Shown here in pieces: positions 47,505-56,203 of a stretch of 64,000 nucleotides of DNA. This DNA comes from Exiguobacterium aurantiacum. Its GTDB lineage: Bacteria; Bacillota; Bacilli; Exiguobacteriales; Exiguobacteriaceae. The notes beneath the pieces were generated by a model. It was not told the DNA's origin. It searched no databases and saw only the letters and a list, made by a program, of their open reading frames with translations. Position 1 is the stretch's first letter, and each line of letters opens with the position of its first letter. Made by a program: the position numbers and the translations under genes. The DNA is taken from contig NZ_CP101462.1 in NCBI RefSeq assembly GCF_024362205.1, forward strand, positions 1,640,501-1,704,500. The letters are read 5' to 3'.

Positions 47505-48223
47505 TTCCTAAACTTGAACCAATCATAGCGGCCAAGACGTTCGTGACAACGCATTTTCCCCACTGTCGGGCCGCACTGCTCGCCGGGAGCGTCGTCCGTG
47601 GTGAGGCAACCGAGACGTCGGACTTAGACATCGTCGTTTTCGACGACACCCTCGTCTCGACTTATCGGGAATCGTTCATCGAGTCCGGATGGCGCATCGA
47701 ACTGTTCGCCCATAACTTGACGTCGTATCGGACGTTCTTCGAACAGGATTGCCGACGTGCCATTCCGTCGTTGCCGAGAATGGTCACCGAAGGCATCATC
47801 TTGAAGGACACGGATATCGTCGAAGACATCAAACGTGAAGCCCGGGCCTTGCTCGACAGCGGGCCAGAAGCTTGGTCGGACGAGACGATTGAGATGAAAC
47901 GATACTTCCTGACCGATACGCTCGATGATTTGATTGGATGCACCACTCGGGCTGAAGGGTTATTCATCGCAGGCACCCTCGCCACGTTAGTCTGCGAGTT
48001 CATCCTGCGCACGAATCGACAATGGACGGGGTCCTCCAAATGGACGTACCGCGCTCTCGAACGCTACGATGCAGGAGCAGCCCGAGAACTCGTCGCTGCC
48101 CTTGAGGCGTATTATCAAACGAACGAAACCGACGCGCTCATCCGTTACGTCGATGAGACGCTCTCTCCGTTCGGTGGCCGGTTGTTCGCCGGATTCAGCC
48201 GCAGGAAATCAAACGAAACGTGA
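47501..48223 (+). CDS. Nucleotidyltransferase-domain protein
   Basis: 240 residues. The polymerase-beta fold motif LLAGSVVRGEATETSDLDIVV near residue 26 gives GS-x-x-R-G and the catalytic D-x-D. The C-terminal ~110 residues are helical. The layout resembles aminoglycoside-type or other small-molecule nucleotidyltransferases; target unknown. It lies between the FlaR-like kinase and a truncated kinase gene, all on one strand. Confidence 0.82.
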   Translation: MIPKLEPIIAAKTFVTTHFPHCRAALLAGSVVRGEATETSDLDIVVFDDTLVSTYRESFIESGWRIELFAHNLTSYRTFFEQDCRRAIPSLPRMVTEGIILKDTDIVEDIKREARALLDSGPEAWSDETIEMKRYFLTDTLDDLIGCTTRAEGLFIAGTLATLVCEFILRTNRQWTGSSKWTYRALERYDAGAARELVAALEAYYQTNETDALIRYVDETLSPFGGRLFAGFSRRKSNET

Positions 48224-48232
48224 GGGTATCCG

Positions 48233-48460
48233 ATGTTCTTTCTACAAATGTCCGGGTTCCCTGGGTCCGGTAAATCGACGCTGTCTCGGGGAATCGCCCG
48301 ACGACTGGATGCGATCATCGTCGAACACGATGTCACGAAGACGGCACTGCTTGAATCGACTTCACCACACCCGCTTATGCATACGCTTACAATCGATACG
48401 AATCGCCCCCTTGAGACGTATTTACCCGACGCCATCGCCTATCTGCAAGCGATTGATTGA
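48233..48460 (+). pseudogene. Internally deleted P-loop kinase remnant
   Basis: 75 residues. The N-terminus has a normal Walker A (SGFPGSGKSTLSRG) and continues IIVEHDVTKTALLES. It then jumps directly to what looks like the C-terminal end of such kinases (TIDTNRPLETYLPDAIAYL). Related AAA/zeta-like kinases are about 160-180 residues, so the catalytic middle appears lost by an in-frame deletion. It follows the nucleotidyltransferase gene by nine bases and could still be translated. Confidence 0.6.
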
Positions 48461-48467
48461 CCTCTTG

Positions 48468-48503
48468 ATGCATCCTGTGACTTTTTCCTGGATGTATTTT
48501 TTT
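48468..48503 (+). terminator. Terminator after the kinase remnant
   Basis: ATGCATCC (48468-48475) pairs with GGATGTAT (48490-48497) with one G-U pair, followed by a run of T. Confidence 0.65.
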
Positions 48504-48585
48504 AATCATTTTTGTATTTTTATGCTTTACAATTAATAATCATACATATACACTTAGTCTCATATCTTGAAGGAGGAATTCATAC

Positions 48586-49344
48586 ATGAAAAAGTGGGGC
48601 ATTACAGGGGGATTAGTGGCAAGTGCATTACTAGCAGGATGTAGCCAAGAGACGACGGGCGAAGAGAAAATGACACTCGTCATGGGAACGAGCGCCGATT
48701 ACTTCCCGTATGAGTTTGTCGATACGGCGAACGGGGATGAGATTGTCGGATTCGATATCGAGATTGCCGAAACGGTCACAGAACGCCTCGGCTACGAACT
48801 CAAAATTGAGGACATGGACTTCGGCAGTCTTCTCGGGGCACTCAACGCCGGACGTGTCGACTTCGTCATGGCTGGTATGACGCCGACCGAAGAACGGAAA
48901 GAAAATGCCGCCTTCTCGGACATCTATTTGTCGGCGACGAACTTAGTCATGACGAAAGATGAGTCTCTCGAATCGATCGAAGCGCTCGCCGGCAAGAAAA
49001 TCGGTGTCCAAACGGCATCGATTCAAGAGAACATTGCCAAAGACCAAGCTCCGGAGGCTGAGCTCGTCTCATTAAATAAGATTCCAGAAATCGTCCAAGA
49101 GTTGAATACGGGTCGGATCGATGCGATGGTCATCGAGGACACGGTCGCCCAAAAATACTTGGACCAAGATGCCGGACTGTACACGTTCGCCTTGAAAGAA
49201 GATGGTGAGAAAGGTTCAGCAGCCGCCTTTAAATTGGAGGACGACCTTCGCGATCAGTTCAACGAGGAGTTGAACAAGATGATCGACGCAGGTGAAATCG
49301 ACAAACTCGCCAAAAAATGGTTCTCGATGGAGCCGACGGAATGA
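48586..49344 (+). CDS. Amino-acid ABC transporter substrate-binding lipoprotein
   Basis: 252 residues. A lipoprotein signal with lipobox LLAGC (C19) is followed by a family-3 solute-binding domain (FDIEIAETVTERLGYEL, DFVMAGMTPTEER, and a C-terminal KKWF). It should bind a polar or aromatic amino acid outside the membrane. No permease or ATPase genes are adjacent; instead its stop overlaps the start of a HisC-like aminotransferase gene. GAAGGAGGAATTCATAC is a strong ribosome site. Confidence 0.9.
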   Translation: MKKWGITGGLVASALLAGCSQETTGEEKMTLVMGTSADYFPYEFVDTANGDEIVGFDIEIAETVTERLGYELKIEDMDFGSLLGALNAGRVDFVMAGMTPTEERKENAAFSDIYLSATNLVMTKDESLESIEALAGKKIGVQTASIQENIAKDQAPEAELVSLNKIPEIVQELNTGRIDAMVIEDTVAQKYLDQDAGLYTFALKEDGEKGSAAAFKLEDDLRDQFNEELNKMIDAGEIDKLAKKWFSMEPTE

Positions 49345-50348
49345 GACCAGTCTCGCTGCCGATTTATCCAGTCACCTATCCAGAAGGTTACCGGTTGAAT
49401 CAAAACGAGAGTCAGTTCCCGGTGCCGTCCCGGCTGTATGACCAACTCGCGACGATCTCGTTCCAAGACTTGCATGAGTATCCGGTCCAACCGATTGACG
49501 AGTTGTTCACTCGTTACGCAGCCTACGCCGGTGTCGAGCCGAATCAATTGCTCGTCGGTTGCGGCAGTGACGAGATGATTCACATCGTCACCCAGGCGCT
49601 GTTGGCTCCGGAAGACGTCGTCTTGTCACCGAGTCCGGATTTCGCACTCTATCCGATTTTCACGGCGATCGCCCATGGAAGGCACGTGCAAGCCGATGAC
49701 CTGTCGTATAACGCACTCGTCCAGGCGATCACGCAACACGCACCGAAGCTGTTGTTGTTGTCGAATCCGAACAATCCGACCGGCAAATTGTGGAGCATCG
49801 CTGAATTGACCGAACTCGCGGGACTCGTGCCGTACTTGATCGTCGACGAGGCCTATATCGACTTCACGCCGACGTCGAGCATGGTGGCCCACCTTGACTC
49901 ATTCACGAACGTGATTGTACTGCGGACGTTATCGAAGGCGTTTGGCCTGGCCAACGTCCGCCTCGGTTTCATGGTCACGACTCCCGAACTCGCCGCTTAT
50001 TTCCGTCAGTTCGTCCCGCCGTTCAACATCAGCGGGGTCAGCGCGAAAATCGCCAACCTGTTCCTACAAGATACGACGTATCTCGACGAGGCCATCGCTT
50101 GGCACGCCGACATGCGCGGACAATGGACCGATTTGTTCGCCACGATTGGCTACGTCCATCCCGCCGAGGCGAACTTCATTTACGTCACGCTCGATGAGCC
50201 GGAGGCCGTCTGGGCCCACCTCGCCGCGCACGGGGTTCACACATCGAAACAACCGAACGGGATTCGCATCACGCTCGGCAACGAACAAGCCCTCGCCCTG
50301 GCACACGAGGCGCTCGGCGTTTCCGCCACTCAAACGGCGAATGAATGA
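49341..50348 (+). CDS. HisC-like aminotransferase, second copy outside the his operon
   Basis: 335 residues from ATG 49341, overlapping the lipoprotein stop (ATGA). A PLP fold-type I aminotransferase: [12 protein letters not shown] near 143, VDEAYIDF near 175 and the PLP lysine in [15 protein letters not shown] near 205. It is clearly paralogous to HisC at 55190 (shared LNQNESQ, AAYAGV, GSDE). It may handle histidinol phosphate or an aromatic amino acid. Coupling to a substrate-binding protein favours use of an imported amino acid. Confidence 0.9.
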   Translation: MRPVSLPIYPVTYPEGYRLNQNESQFPVPSRLYDQLATISFQDLHEYPVQPIDELFTRYAAYAGVEPNQLLVGCGSDEMIHIVTQALLAPEDVVLSPSPDFALYPIFTAIAHGRHVQADDLSYNALVQAITQHAPKLLLLSNPNNPTGKLWSIAELTELAGLVPYLIVDEAYIDFTPTSSMVAHLDSFTNVIVLRTLSKAFGLANVRLGFMVTTPELAAYFRQFVPPFNISGVSAKIANLFLQDTTYLDEAIAWHADMRGQWTDLFATIGYVHPAEANFIYVTLDEPEAVWAHLAAHGVHTSKQPNGIRITLGNEQALALAHEALGVSATQTANE

Positions 50349-50350
50349 AT

Positions 50351-50382
50351 AACGCTCCGACTGTCTTTAGTCGGAGCGTTTT
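50351..50382. terminator. Bidirectional terminator after the second hisC-like gene
   Basis: AACGCTCCGACT (50351-50362) and AGTCGGAGCGTT (50369-50380) pair perfectly around GTCTTT. Confidence 0.9.
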
Positions 50383-50383
50383 A

Positions 50384-50938
50384 TCATGGGATGAATTTGA
50401 TCACTTTTGCCGGGTTGCCCCCAACGACGGCCCGAGCCGGCACATCTTTCGTCACGACGGCGCCAGAAGCGATCACCGCATCGTCACCGACCGTCACCCC
50501 TGGGTTCAAGATGGCCCCGCCGCCAATCCACACCCGATGTCCGACCGTGACCGGCTTCCCGTATTCAAGACCTGAAATCCGTTCGGTCGGGTCGAGTGGA
50601 TGCGTCGCCGTATAGACGTGGACACCTGGACCGAGCATACAATCGTCACCGAATGTGATCGGACAGATGTCGAGGAATACGCAGTCAAAGTTGGCGAAGA
50701 ACCGTTCTCCGAGATGAATGTTATAGCCATAGTCGCATTTGAACGTCGGCTCCAGATAAAACGAACCCCCGGTCGACCCGAACAGCTCGCCTAACACTGC
50801 TTTTCGGACATCGAGTTCATCGATGCCGGACCGATTGAACCGCTCCGTCAAACGCCGGGCCTGACGCCGGTCGGCGACAAGCTCATCATCCCCGGCCAAG
50901 TAAAGTTCGCCTCGAATCATCTTTTCTTTTTCAGTCAT
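50384..50938 (-). CDS. Maltose/galactoside O-acetyltransferase-like protein
   Basis: 184 residues, the length of Maa/LacA enzymes. An N-terminal helical Mac domain (about 5-55, [19 protein letters not shown]) is followed by left-handed beta-helix hexapeptide repeats. The catalytic His is in TATHPLDP near 113. It acetylates sugars with acetyl-CoA. Single gene, convergent with the hisC-like gene and divergent from 51029. Confidence 0.92.
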   Translation of the reverse strand: MTEKEKMIRGELYLAGDDELVADRRQARRLTERFNRSGIDELDVRKAVLGELFGSTGGSFYLEPTFKCDYGYNIHLGERFFANFDCVFLDICPITFGDDCMLGPGVHVYTATHPLDPTERISGLEYGKPVTVGHRVWIGGGAILNPGVTVGDDAVIASGAVVTKDVPARAVVGGNPAKVIKFIP

Positions 50939-51028
50939 CTGCTTCTCCCCCTATTCTGTCATTATTATAGAGGAATTTCTAACGAAACGGGGAATAGGAA
51001 CATGACGAACTAGAGGAGGAATAGACAG

Positions 51029-51952
51029 ATGAAACGAATTCTTGATTGCAGAGCCAGTGATTTCTTGACGTTCAACCGCTCGGATTTGATTGGATCGATT
51101 CGGAAAGCCGAGGGGCGGACCGTACTCGCTGAGGTCATCCCGACCGTGCAGCCGCTCTATCCAGAAGTGACGAACGCTGAACTCGCTCGAGCGTTCGGAG
51201 CCGATATGATTCTTTTGAACATGCTCGACGTGTTTCACCCGTACATAAAGGGTCTCGAAAGCCACGCTTTGTTCGGTAACGTACCGGGCGAGACGATGTC
51301 TGACAATCCGATTATGGAATTGAAGCGGCTCGTCGGTTTGCCGATTGGGGTTAACCTCGAACCGGTCGACTTTTCCGAGAAATCAGAAGACATGTATGAC
51401 GTGAAGCAAGGCCGCTTGGCGACACGGGAAGCGTTCGCAAGAGCGTCCGAGCTCGGAATCGACTTTATTTGCTTGACCGGCAACCCGAACACCGGGGTGA
51501 CGAACGAGGCGATTGAGCAAGCGATTATCAACGCGCGCCAAGAGTTCGCGGGTGTCATCATCGCCGGTAAGATGCACCAAGCGGGCGTCGGCCGTGTACT
51601 CGACCAGGAGGCGTATGTCCGCTTCGCTGAGGCCGGTGCCGACATCATTTTGATTCCGGCCCCGGGAACCGTCCCTGGCGTCCGTGAAGACGAGTTCTAT
51701 GAAGTCACGCGCGAGATTCAGGCGTTGAACAAACTCGTCGTCGCCGCCATCGGCACGTCACAGGAAGGGTCTGATGAGGCGACGATTCGTGACATCGCCT
51801 TGTCCTCGAAGCGCGGCGGGACGGACATCTTCCATATCGGCGATGCCGGCTTGTCCGGGATTGCCACACCGGAGAACATTCAGGCGTTATCGATCGCCAT
51901 CCGTGGACGACGCCATACGTATATCCGCATGGCCGCCTCGGTCAACCGCTAA
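51029..51952 (+). CDS. Predicted TIM-barrel protein of unknown function
   Basis: 307 residues. Alternating hydrophobic strands ending in small/acidic residues (RTVLAEVIP, FGADMILLNML, IDFICLTGNPNTGV, FAGVIIAGKMH, GADIILIPAPGTVPG, LVVAAIGTSQEG, DIFHIGDAGLSG) read as an eight-stranded barrel with a glycine-rich phosphate-binding-like end. The N-terminus has a conserved-looking LDCRASDF. I do not know the reaction. AGAGGAGGAATAGACAG supports ATG 51029. Single gene with a strong terminator. Confidence 0.75.
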   Translation: MKRILDCRASDFLTFNRSDLIGSIRKAEGRTVLAEVIPTVQPLYPEVTNAELARAFGADMILLNMLDVFHPYIKGLESHALFGNVPGETMSDNPIMELKRLVGLPIGVNLEPVDFSEKSEDMYDVKQGRLATREAFARASELGIDFICLTGNPNTGVTNEAIEQAIINARQEFAGVIIAGKMHQAGVGRVLDQEAYVRFAEAGADIILIPAPGTVPGVREDEFYEVTREIQALNKLVVAAIGTSQEGSDEATIRDIALSSKRGGTDIFHIGDAGLSGIATPENIQALSIAIRGRRHTYIRMAASVNR

Positions 51953-51954
51953 TC

Positions 51955-51991
51955 AAAAGGAACGCAGCCGATTGTGGCTTCGTTCCTTTTT
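51955..51991. terminator. Bidirectional terminator between the TIM-barrel gene and hisE
   Basis: GGAACG and CGTTCC plus AGCC/GGCT pair around GATTGT with one mismatch, flanked by A4 and T5. It ends the ten-gene his operon. Confidence 0.88.
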
Positions 51992-51994
51992 GTG

Positions 51995-52303
51995 TTACCA
52001 GTCGGTGACGTCCCGGCGTGGTTTCGCCGGCGTCGTCGTCCCATGCCGTTTGGCGAGGAGCACCTCGACATCGTGTAGCGACACGCCCTTAGCGGCGAGT
52101 AAGACGAGCAAGTGATACAGCAGATCTGCTGACTCCTCGACTAAATCTTCATCGTTCAGCGCCGCGATGACGACCTCGAACGACTCTTCACCAAATTTTT
52201 TGGCAATCTTGTCGACACCTTGGTCGAATAGATAAGATGTATACGACCCTTCTTTCGGTGACGCCTGTCGTTCTTGAATCAACTTCTCTAATTCGTGAAT
52301 CAT
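51995..52303 (-). CDS. hisE: Phosphoribosyl-ATP pyrophosphatase
   Basis: 102 residues from ATG 52303 (MIHELEKLIQERQ), with GGAGGTGGAAGG upstream. The MazG-like helical motif GEESFEVVIAALN and ESADLLYHLLVLL carries the acidic metal ligands. It catalyses step 2 of histidine synthesis. It is separate from hisI, unlike the HisIE fusion in B. subtilis, and overlaps it by four bases. Last gene of the operon. Confidence 0.95.
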   Translation of the reverse strand: MIHELEKLIQERQASPKEGSYTSYLFDQGVDKIAKKFGEESFEVVIAALNDEDLVEESADLLYHLLVLLAAKGVSLHDVEVLLAKRHGTTTPAKPRRDVTDW

Positions 52304-52632
52304 CCTTCCACCTCCGTGAAAAAGCAACTTCGATTTCCCGTATGACATGTCGGTCCGTTGGCACGGACACGAACCAAGAGCGCGTCTTGGTCACAATCGA
52401 CGTGGATGCTCTCGAGTTCGAGCGTATTTCCGCTCGACTCCCCTTTCATCCAAAGTCGCCCTTTCGAACGTGACCAGAACGTGACTGTGTTCGTCTCGAG
52501 CGTCTTTTGAATTGCCTCATCGTTCATATAGCCTAACATGAGGACGGCGTCGTCTTTGGTCGACACGATGATGGCCGGAATCAATCCATTGTCGTCGTAA
52601 CGAACCGCATCGGCAAGTTGTGCTCGCTGCAT
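52300..52632 (-). CDS. hisI: Phosphoribosyl-AMP cyclohydrolase
   Basis: 110 residues. The family core VLMLGYMNDEAI, TFWSRSKGRLWMKGE and the zinc-binding HVDCDQDALL...CHTG are intact. It opens the adenine ring in step 3. It overlaps hisF by 52 bases, with GAGGTGAAACACGT before the ATG inside hisF, and overlaps hisE at its end. Confidence 0.96.
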   Translation of the reverse strand: MQRAQLADAVRYDDNGLIPAIIVSTKDDAVLMLGYMNDEAIQKTLETNTVTFWSRSKGRLWMKGESSGNTLELESIHVDCDQDALLVRVRANGPTCHTGNRSCFFTEVEG

Positions 52633-53348
52633 ACGTGTTTCACCTCTTCCACTGTCGTTTTCCGGTCGTGTAAAATCGAGGCGAGCAACGCCGCATCGAC
52701 CTTCTCGAGCGCGTCGACGACGTGATTCGCGTTCCCGGCGCCCCCTGAGGCGATAATCGGGATGTCGACGGCCTCGCGGAGCAAATCAAGGATTCGTAAA
52801 TCGTAGCCGCTCTGCTTTCCGTCCTGATTCATCGACGTGACGAGCAGTTCACCCGCCCCGAGTACGGCCACTTGCTTTGCCCAATCGACGGCCCGCAACT
52901 CGGTCCGGTTCTTCCCGCCATACGTATAAACGAAGTAATCATCGTCCTCAAACTTGACGTCGATAGCGATGACGATACATTGTGACCCGAACCGCTCGGC
53001 CGCCCGTTTAATCAAATCGGGTGATTCGACGGCGAGCGTGTTGAGCGACACTTTATCGGCCCCAGCTTTTAAGAGCGAGGAAATATCCTCAAGCGACCGA
53101 ATACCGCCACCGACTGTGAGCGGAATGAACACTTTCCGGGCGACGGCACTGACGACGTCAAGCATCGTCTGCCGGCGCTCCGTACTTGCGGTGATATCGA
53201 GAAAGACAAGCTCATCCGCCCCAGAGGCGTCATAATACTTGGCAATCTCGACCGGGTCGCCGATGTCACGTAACGCGACAAATTCGATTCCTTTGACGAC
53301 ACGGCCGTCTTTCACATCAAGGCACGGAATGATGCGACGTTTAAGCAT
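52581..53348 (-). CDS. hisF: Imidazole glycerol phosphate synthase, cyclase subunit
   Basis: 255 residues, full length. The TIM barrel begins RRIIPCLDVKDGRVVKG with catalytic D near 11; the second catalytic Asp lies in LLVTSMNQDG near 130. It pairs with HisH to form imidazole glycerol phosphate and AICAR. Overlaps hisA by eight bases and hisI by 52. Confidence 0.97.
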   Translation of the reverse strand: MLKRRIIPCLDVKDGRVVKGIEFVALRDIGDPVEIAKYYDASGADELVFLDITASTERRQTMLDVVSAVARKVFIPLTVGGGIRSLEDISSLLKAGADKVSLNTLAVESPDLIKRAAERFGSQCIVIAIDVKFEDDDYFVYTYGGKNRTELRAVDWAKQVAVLGAGELLVTSMNQDGKQSGYDLRILDLLREAVDIPIIASGGAGNANHVVDALEKVDAALLASILHDRKTTVEEVKHVCSEHNLPMRFVTTTMD

Positions 53349-54054
53349 GGCGCGCCTCCCACTCGATCAAGTCATCAAGGCTGACTTGGCCGGAGAGTAG
53401 TGCTTTCCCGACGACCGCCTCATCGATCCCGGCCGCTTGAAGCGCTTCGACGTCAGCCTCGGTCGTCACACCGCCCGAAGCGATGAGTGTGACCGAGACG
53501 GCTTCACGGAGCGCCTTCATCCGCTCGAGATTCGGTCCATTCAACTTCCCGTCCGAACCGATGTCCGTATAAAGAATCGTCTTGACCCCACGGTCGACGA
53601 GCCCTTTCGCAGCATCGATATCTTGCAGTTCGGTCGCTTCTTGCCAGCCGTTGACGGCGACGATGCCATCATAGGCATCGAGGGCGACGGCGACACGATC
53701 ACCGTACTTCGCGAGCGCCCGGTCCAAGAAATCCGGGTCTGTGAACGCCTTTGTCCCGAGCAAGACCCGGTCCGCACCGGTCGCCATGACCGCGTCGAGC
53801 GCTTCCTCGGAACGGATGCCCCCGCCGGTCTGAACGAAGAAACCGCACGTTTTGGCAAACCGGACGACATCGAGATGTCTCGGTTCTCCAGCTTTCGCCC
53901 CTTCGAGATCAATCAAGTGAAGCATCGGGACGCGCCCTTGCCACTCCTTCAATTTCTCATACGGGTCTCCGTACTGTTCTTCGGTATTGAAATCGCCTTC
54001 CGTCAAGCGGACGATTTTTCCATCAATCAAATCAATGGCCGGTAGTAATCTCAC
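53341..54054 (-). CDS. hisA: Phosphoribosylformimino-AICAR-phosphate isomerase
   Basis: 237 residues. TIM barrel with [17 protein letters not shown] (Asp8) and ILYTDIGSDGKLNGPN (second catalytic Asp near 130), matching the HisA pair. It performs the Amadori rearrangement in step 4. It overlaps hisH by 23 bases and hisF by 8. Confidence 0.97.
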   Translation of the reverse strand: MRLLPAIDLIDGKIVRLTEGDFNTEEQYGDPYEKLKEWQGRVPMLHLIDLEGAKAGEPRHLDVVRFAKTCGFFVQTGGGIRSEEALDAVMATGADRVLLGTKAFTDPDFLDRALAKYGDRVAVALDAYDGIVAVNGWQEATELQDIDAAKGLVDRGVKTILYTDIGSDGKLNGPNLERMKALREAVSVTLIASGGVTTEADVEALQAAGIDEAVVGKALLSGQVSLDDLIEWEARHA

Positions 54055-54619
54055 GTTCGACCGCCTCCTTCCATTCTTTCAATAAGCTGAGTCCAAACGC
54101 GCCGCTCTTCTCCGGGTGGAACTGCATCCCCGTGACGAGCCCTTTTTGCACGATAGCCGGCACGTCTTCCCCCATATAATCGGCAGAAGCGATCACATGG
54201 GTCGGATCGGTCACGACGTGATACGAGTGAACGAAATAGACGTCCTCGTCTCGCAAAATCGAGTTCCAGCCGACGTGCGGCAGACGTTTCGCCCGCATCC
54301 GCTCGACTCGTCCTGCAATCAAACCGAGTCCTTCCGTCGGCACCCCTTCCGTGCTCGACTCGAACAAGAGCTGCATGCCGAGGCAAATGCCAATGAACGG
54401 CTTCTCCTGCGCCGACCGTTTCAATAGCGGAATCAGTCCCGTCTCGTTCAACGATTGCATCGCCTGCGGGAACGCCCCGACGCCCGGAAGCAAGATGGCA
54501 TCCGCCGCCTCGATGACGACAGGATCGTTCGTGATGGTGACATAACAGCCGATGGCTTGGAGCGCACGTTCGACATTGAACACGTTGCCCATTCCATAAT
54601 CGATGACCGCGACCTTCAT
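54032..54619 (-). CDS. hisH: Imidazole glycerol phosphate synthase, glutaminase subunit
   Basis: 195 residues. Class-I glutamine amidotransferase with the nucleophile in [10 protein letters not shown] near C79 and the His/Glu partners in QFHPEKSG near 180. It supplies ammonia to HisF. Four-base overlap with hisB at its start. Confidence 0.97.
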   Translation of the reverse strand: MKVAVIDYGMGNVFNVERALQAIGCYVTITNDPVVIEAADAILLPGVGAFPQAMQSLNETGLIPLLKRSAQEKPFIGICLGMQLLFESSTEGVPTEGLGLIAGRVERMRAKRLPHVGWNSILRDEDVYFVHSYHVVTDPTHVIASADYMGEDVPAIVQKGLVTGMQFHPEKSGAFGLSLLKEWKEAVEREITTGH

Positions 54620-55203
54620 CCTTCGATCCGTCCTTTCGTCGACGGGAGTCGATTCGATCCGTCTTGCCCGATTGCTTCGGCAAGGGCGCGACCGAATGCT
54701 TTGAACAGCCCTTCAATCATATGGTGCGAGTTCGACCCGTAGAGCACCTCAAGATGCAGCGTCAAGCGGGCGTTCATCGCCACGGCCCGGAAAAACTCTT
54801 CGGCGAGCTCGGTATCAAAGTCCCCGAGTTTCGGATTTTTGATATCGGCCCGGTAGACGAGGAACGGACGGCCGGACACGTCGACGACGGCACGCGCGAG
54901 CGTCTCGTCCATCGGTAAATAACTCGTTCCGTAACGGCGGATGCCGATTTTGTCGCCGAGCGCTTGATTGATCATTTGCCCGAGGGCGATCCCGACGTCT
55001 TCGACCGTATGGTGTGCGTCGACCCACGTGTCCCCTTCGACATGGGCCGTCAAATCGATTTGACTATGGAATGCGAACAGGGTCAGCATGTGGTCAAAGA
55101 AGCCGACGCCTGTTTTGACGTCACTTTGTCCCGTCCCGTTCAAATCGAGTTTAAGTTCGATGTTCGTTTCTTTCGTCTCTCGTTTCGTCTCAGCTGTTCT
55201 CAA
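54616..55203 (-). CDS. hisB: Imidazoleglycerol-phosphate dehydratase
   Basis: 195 residues, single-function form (no phosphatase part). The two metal-binding motifs [13 protein letters not shown] with [15 protein letters not shown], and [21 protein letters not shown], are intact. The start is TTG 55203, about eight bases after GAGGTGA inside hisC. The phosphatase step must therefore come from the divergent PHP protein at 59052. Confidence 0.96.
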   Translation of the reverse strand: MRTAETKRETKETNIELKLDLNGTGQSDVKTGVGFFDHMLTLFAFHSQIDLTAHVEGDTWVDAHHTVEDVGIALGQMINQALGDKIGIRRYGTSYLPMDETLARAVVDVSGRPFLVYRADIKNPKLGDFDTELAEEFFRAVAMNARLTLHLEVLYGSNSHHMIEGLFKAFGRALAEAIGQDGSNRLPSTKGRIEG

Positions 55204-56203
55204 GTGAAGTCACCTCTTCTATCGTTTGTTGAAGCAAGCGGTACGCCTCGTCCGTACCGGCACTGACGCGAATCCCGTCTGCGAACGCGCGAACATGGAC
55301 ATCTTTTTCAAGGAAGCGGGCGGCCCAGGCTTCGCTGTCCGGTGTCTCGACATATAGAAAATTGGCCCGGCTCGGCAGCACGTTCCCGATTGGGGTGAGC
55401 AACGTCTCAAGTTTTTGCCGCTGCGTTTGATGGAAGTTGATCGACTCATCAATATAATCAGAGTCGTTCACTACAACCGTCGCCACGGCCGCACTCAGCC
55501 CGCTCACATTGAACGGCGAGCGGAACCGGTCAATCTTCTCGATCAAACGTTCGTCGGCAATCATGAAGCCGATGCGCAGATTGGCGAGTCCGAACGCTTT
55601 CGATAGCGTACGGAGAATAATCACGTTCGTATGCTTCGCCAGACAGTCTTTAAACGAATCTTCCATCGTGAAATCGATATACGCCTCGTCGACGACAAGG
55701 TACGGGACTCGACGTGCAATCGTCTCGAGTTCATCGAGCGACCACATCTTCCCGGTCGGATTGTTCGGGTTCGACACGAGCACAAGTTTCGGCCGTTCCG
55801 CCTCGATCGTCTCGAGCAATGACCCAATTGATAATCCGTCCGCATCTGGCTGTACAAAATTCCCGCGGGCGATGTGCGTGTAAATGCCGTACATCGAAAA
55901 GTCGGGAATCGGGGCGGCAACGACGTCCTCGGCGTCGAGGATGGCCTGACAGAGAATCGCGAGCAATTCGTCACTTCCGCTGCCGACCATAAGTTGTTGC
56001 GGGCTCACACCAGCATACGCCGCATAGCTTTGTTTCAGCGCCGTCAACTCGTCGACCGGGTAATGGCTCAAATCGAGCGGTAGCTCTCGGATCGCCGTCT
56101 TCAAGCGTTCTGGCAACGCATACTGGCTCTCATTTTGATTCAACGCGTGCCCTTTGACCGCATGCGGGACGTAGCGGGGAATCGTCTCATAGTTTAGTCT
56201 CAT
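55190..56203 (-). CDS. hisC: Histidinol-phosphate aminotransferase
   Basis: 337 residues. PLP motifs [12 protein letters not shown] near 145, VDEAYIDF near 177 and [15 protein letters not shown] with the PLP lysine near 208. It sits inside the his operon, overlapping hisD by four bases and hisB by 14. A paralogue lies at 49341, so this copy is the likely histidine-specific one. Confidence 0.95.
   Translation of the reverse strand: MRLNYETIPRYVPHAVKGHALNQNESQYALPERLKTAIRELPLDLSHYPVDELTALKQSYAAYAGVSPQQLMVGSGSDELLAILCQAILDAEDVVAAPIPDFSMYGIYTHIARGNFVQPDADGLSIGSLLETIEAERPKLVLVSNPNNPTGKMWSLDELETIARRVPYLVVDEAYIDFTMEDSFKDCLAKHTNVIILRTLSKAFGLANLRIGFMIADERLIEKIDRFRSPFNVSGLSAAVATVVVNDSDYIDESINFHQTQRQKLETLLTPIGNVLPSRANFLYVETPDSEAWAARFLEKDVHVRAFADGIRVSAGTDEAYRLLQQTIEEVTSLENS

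Noticed and set aside
53437-54045. Long plus-strand ORF (202 codons) across hisA-hisH
   Set aside because: Antisense to well-defined hisA; composition typical of shadow frames in this GC-biased genome, and no ribosome site.
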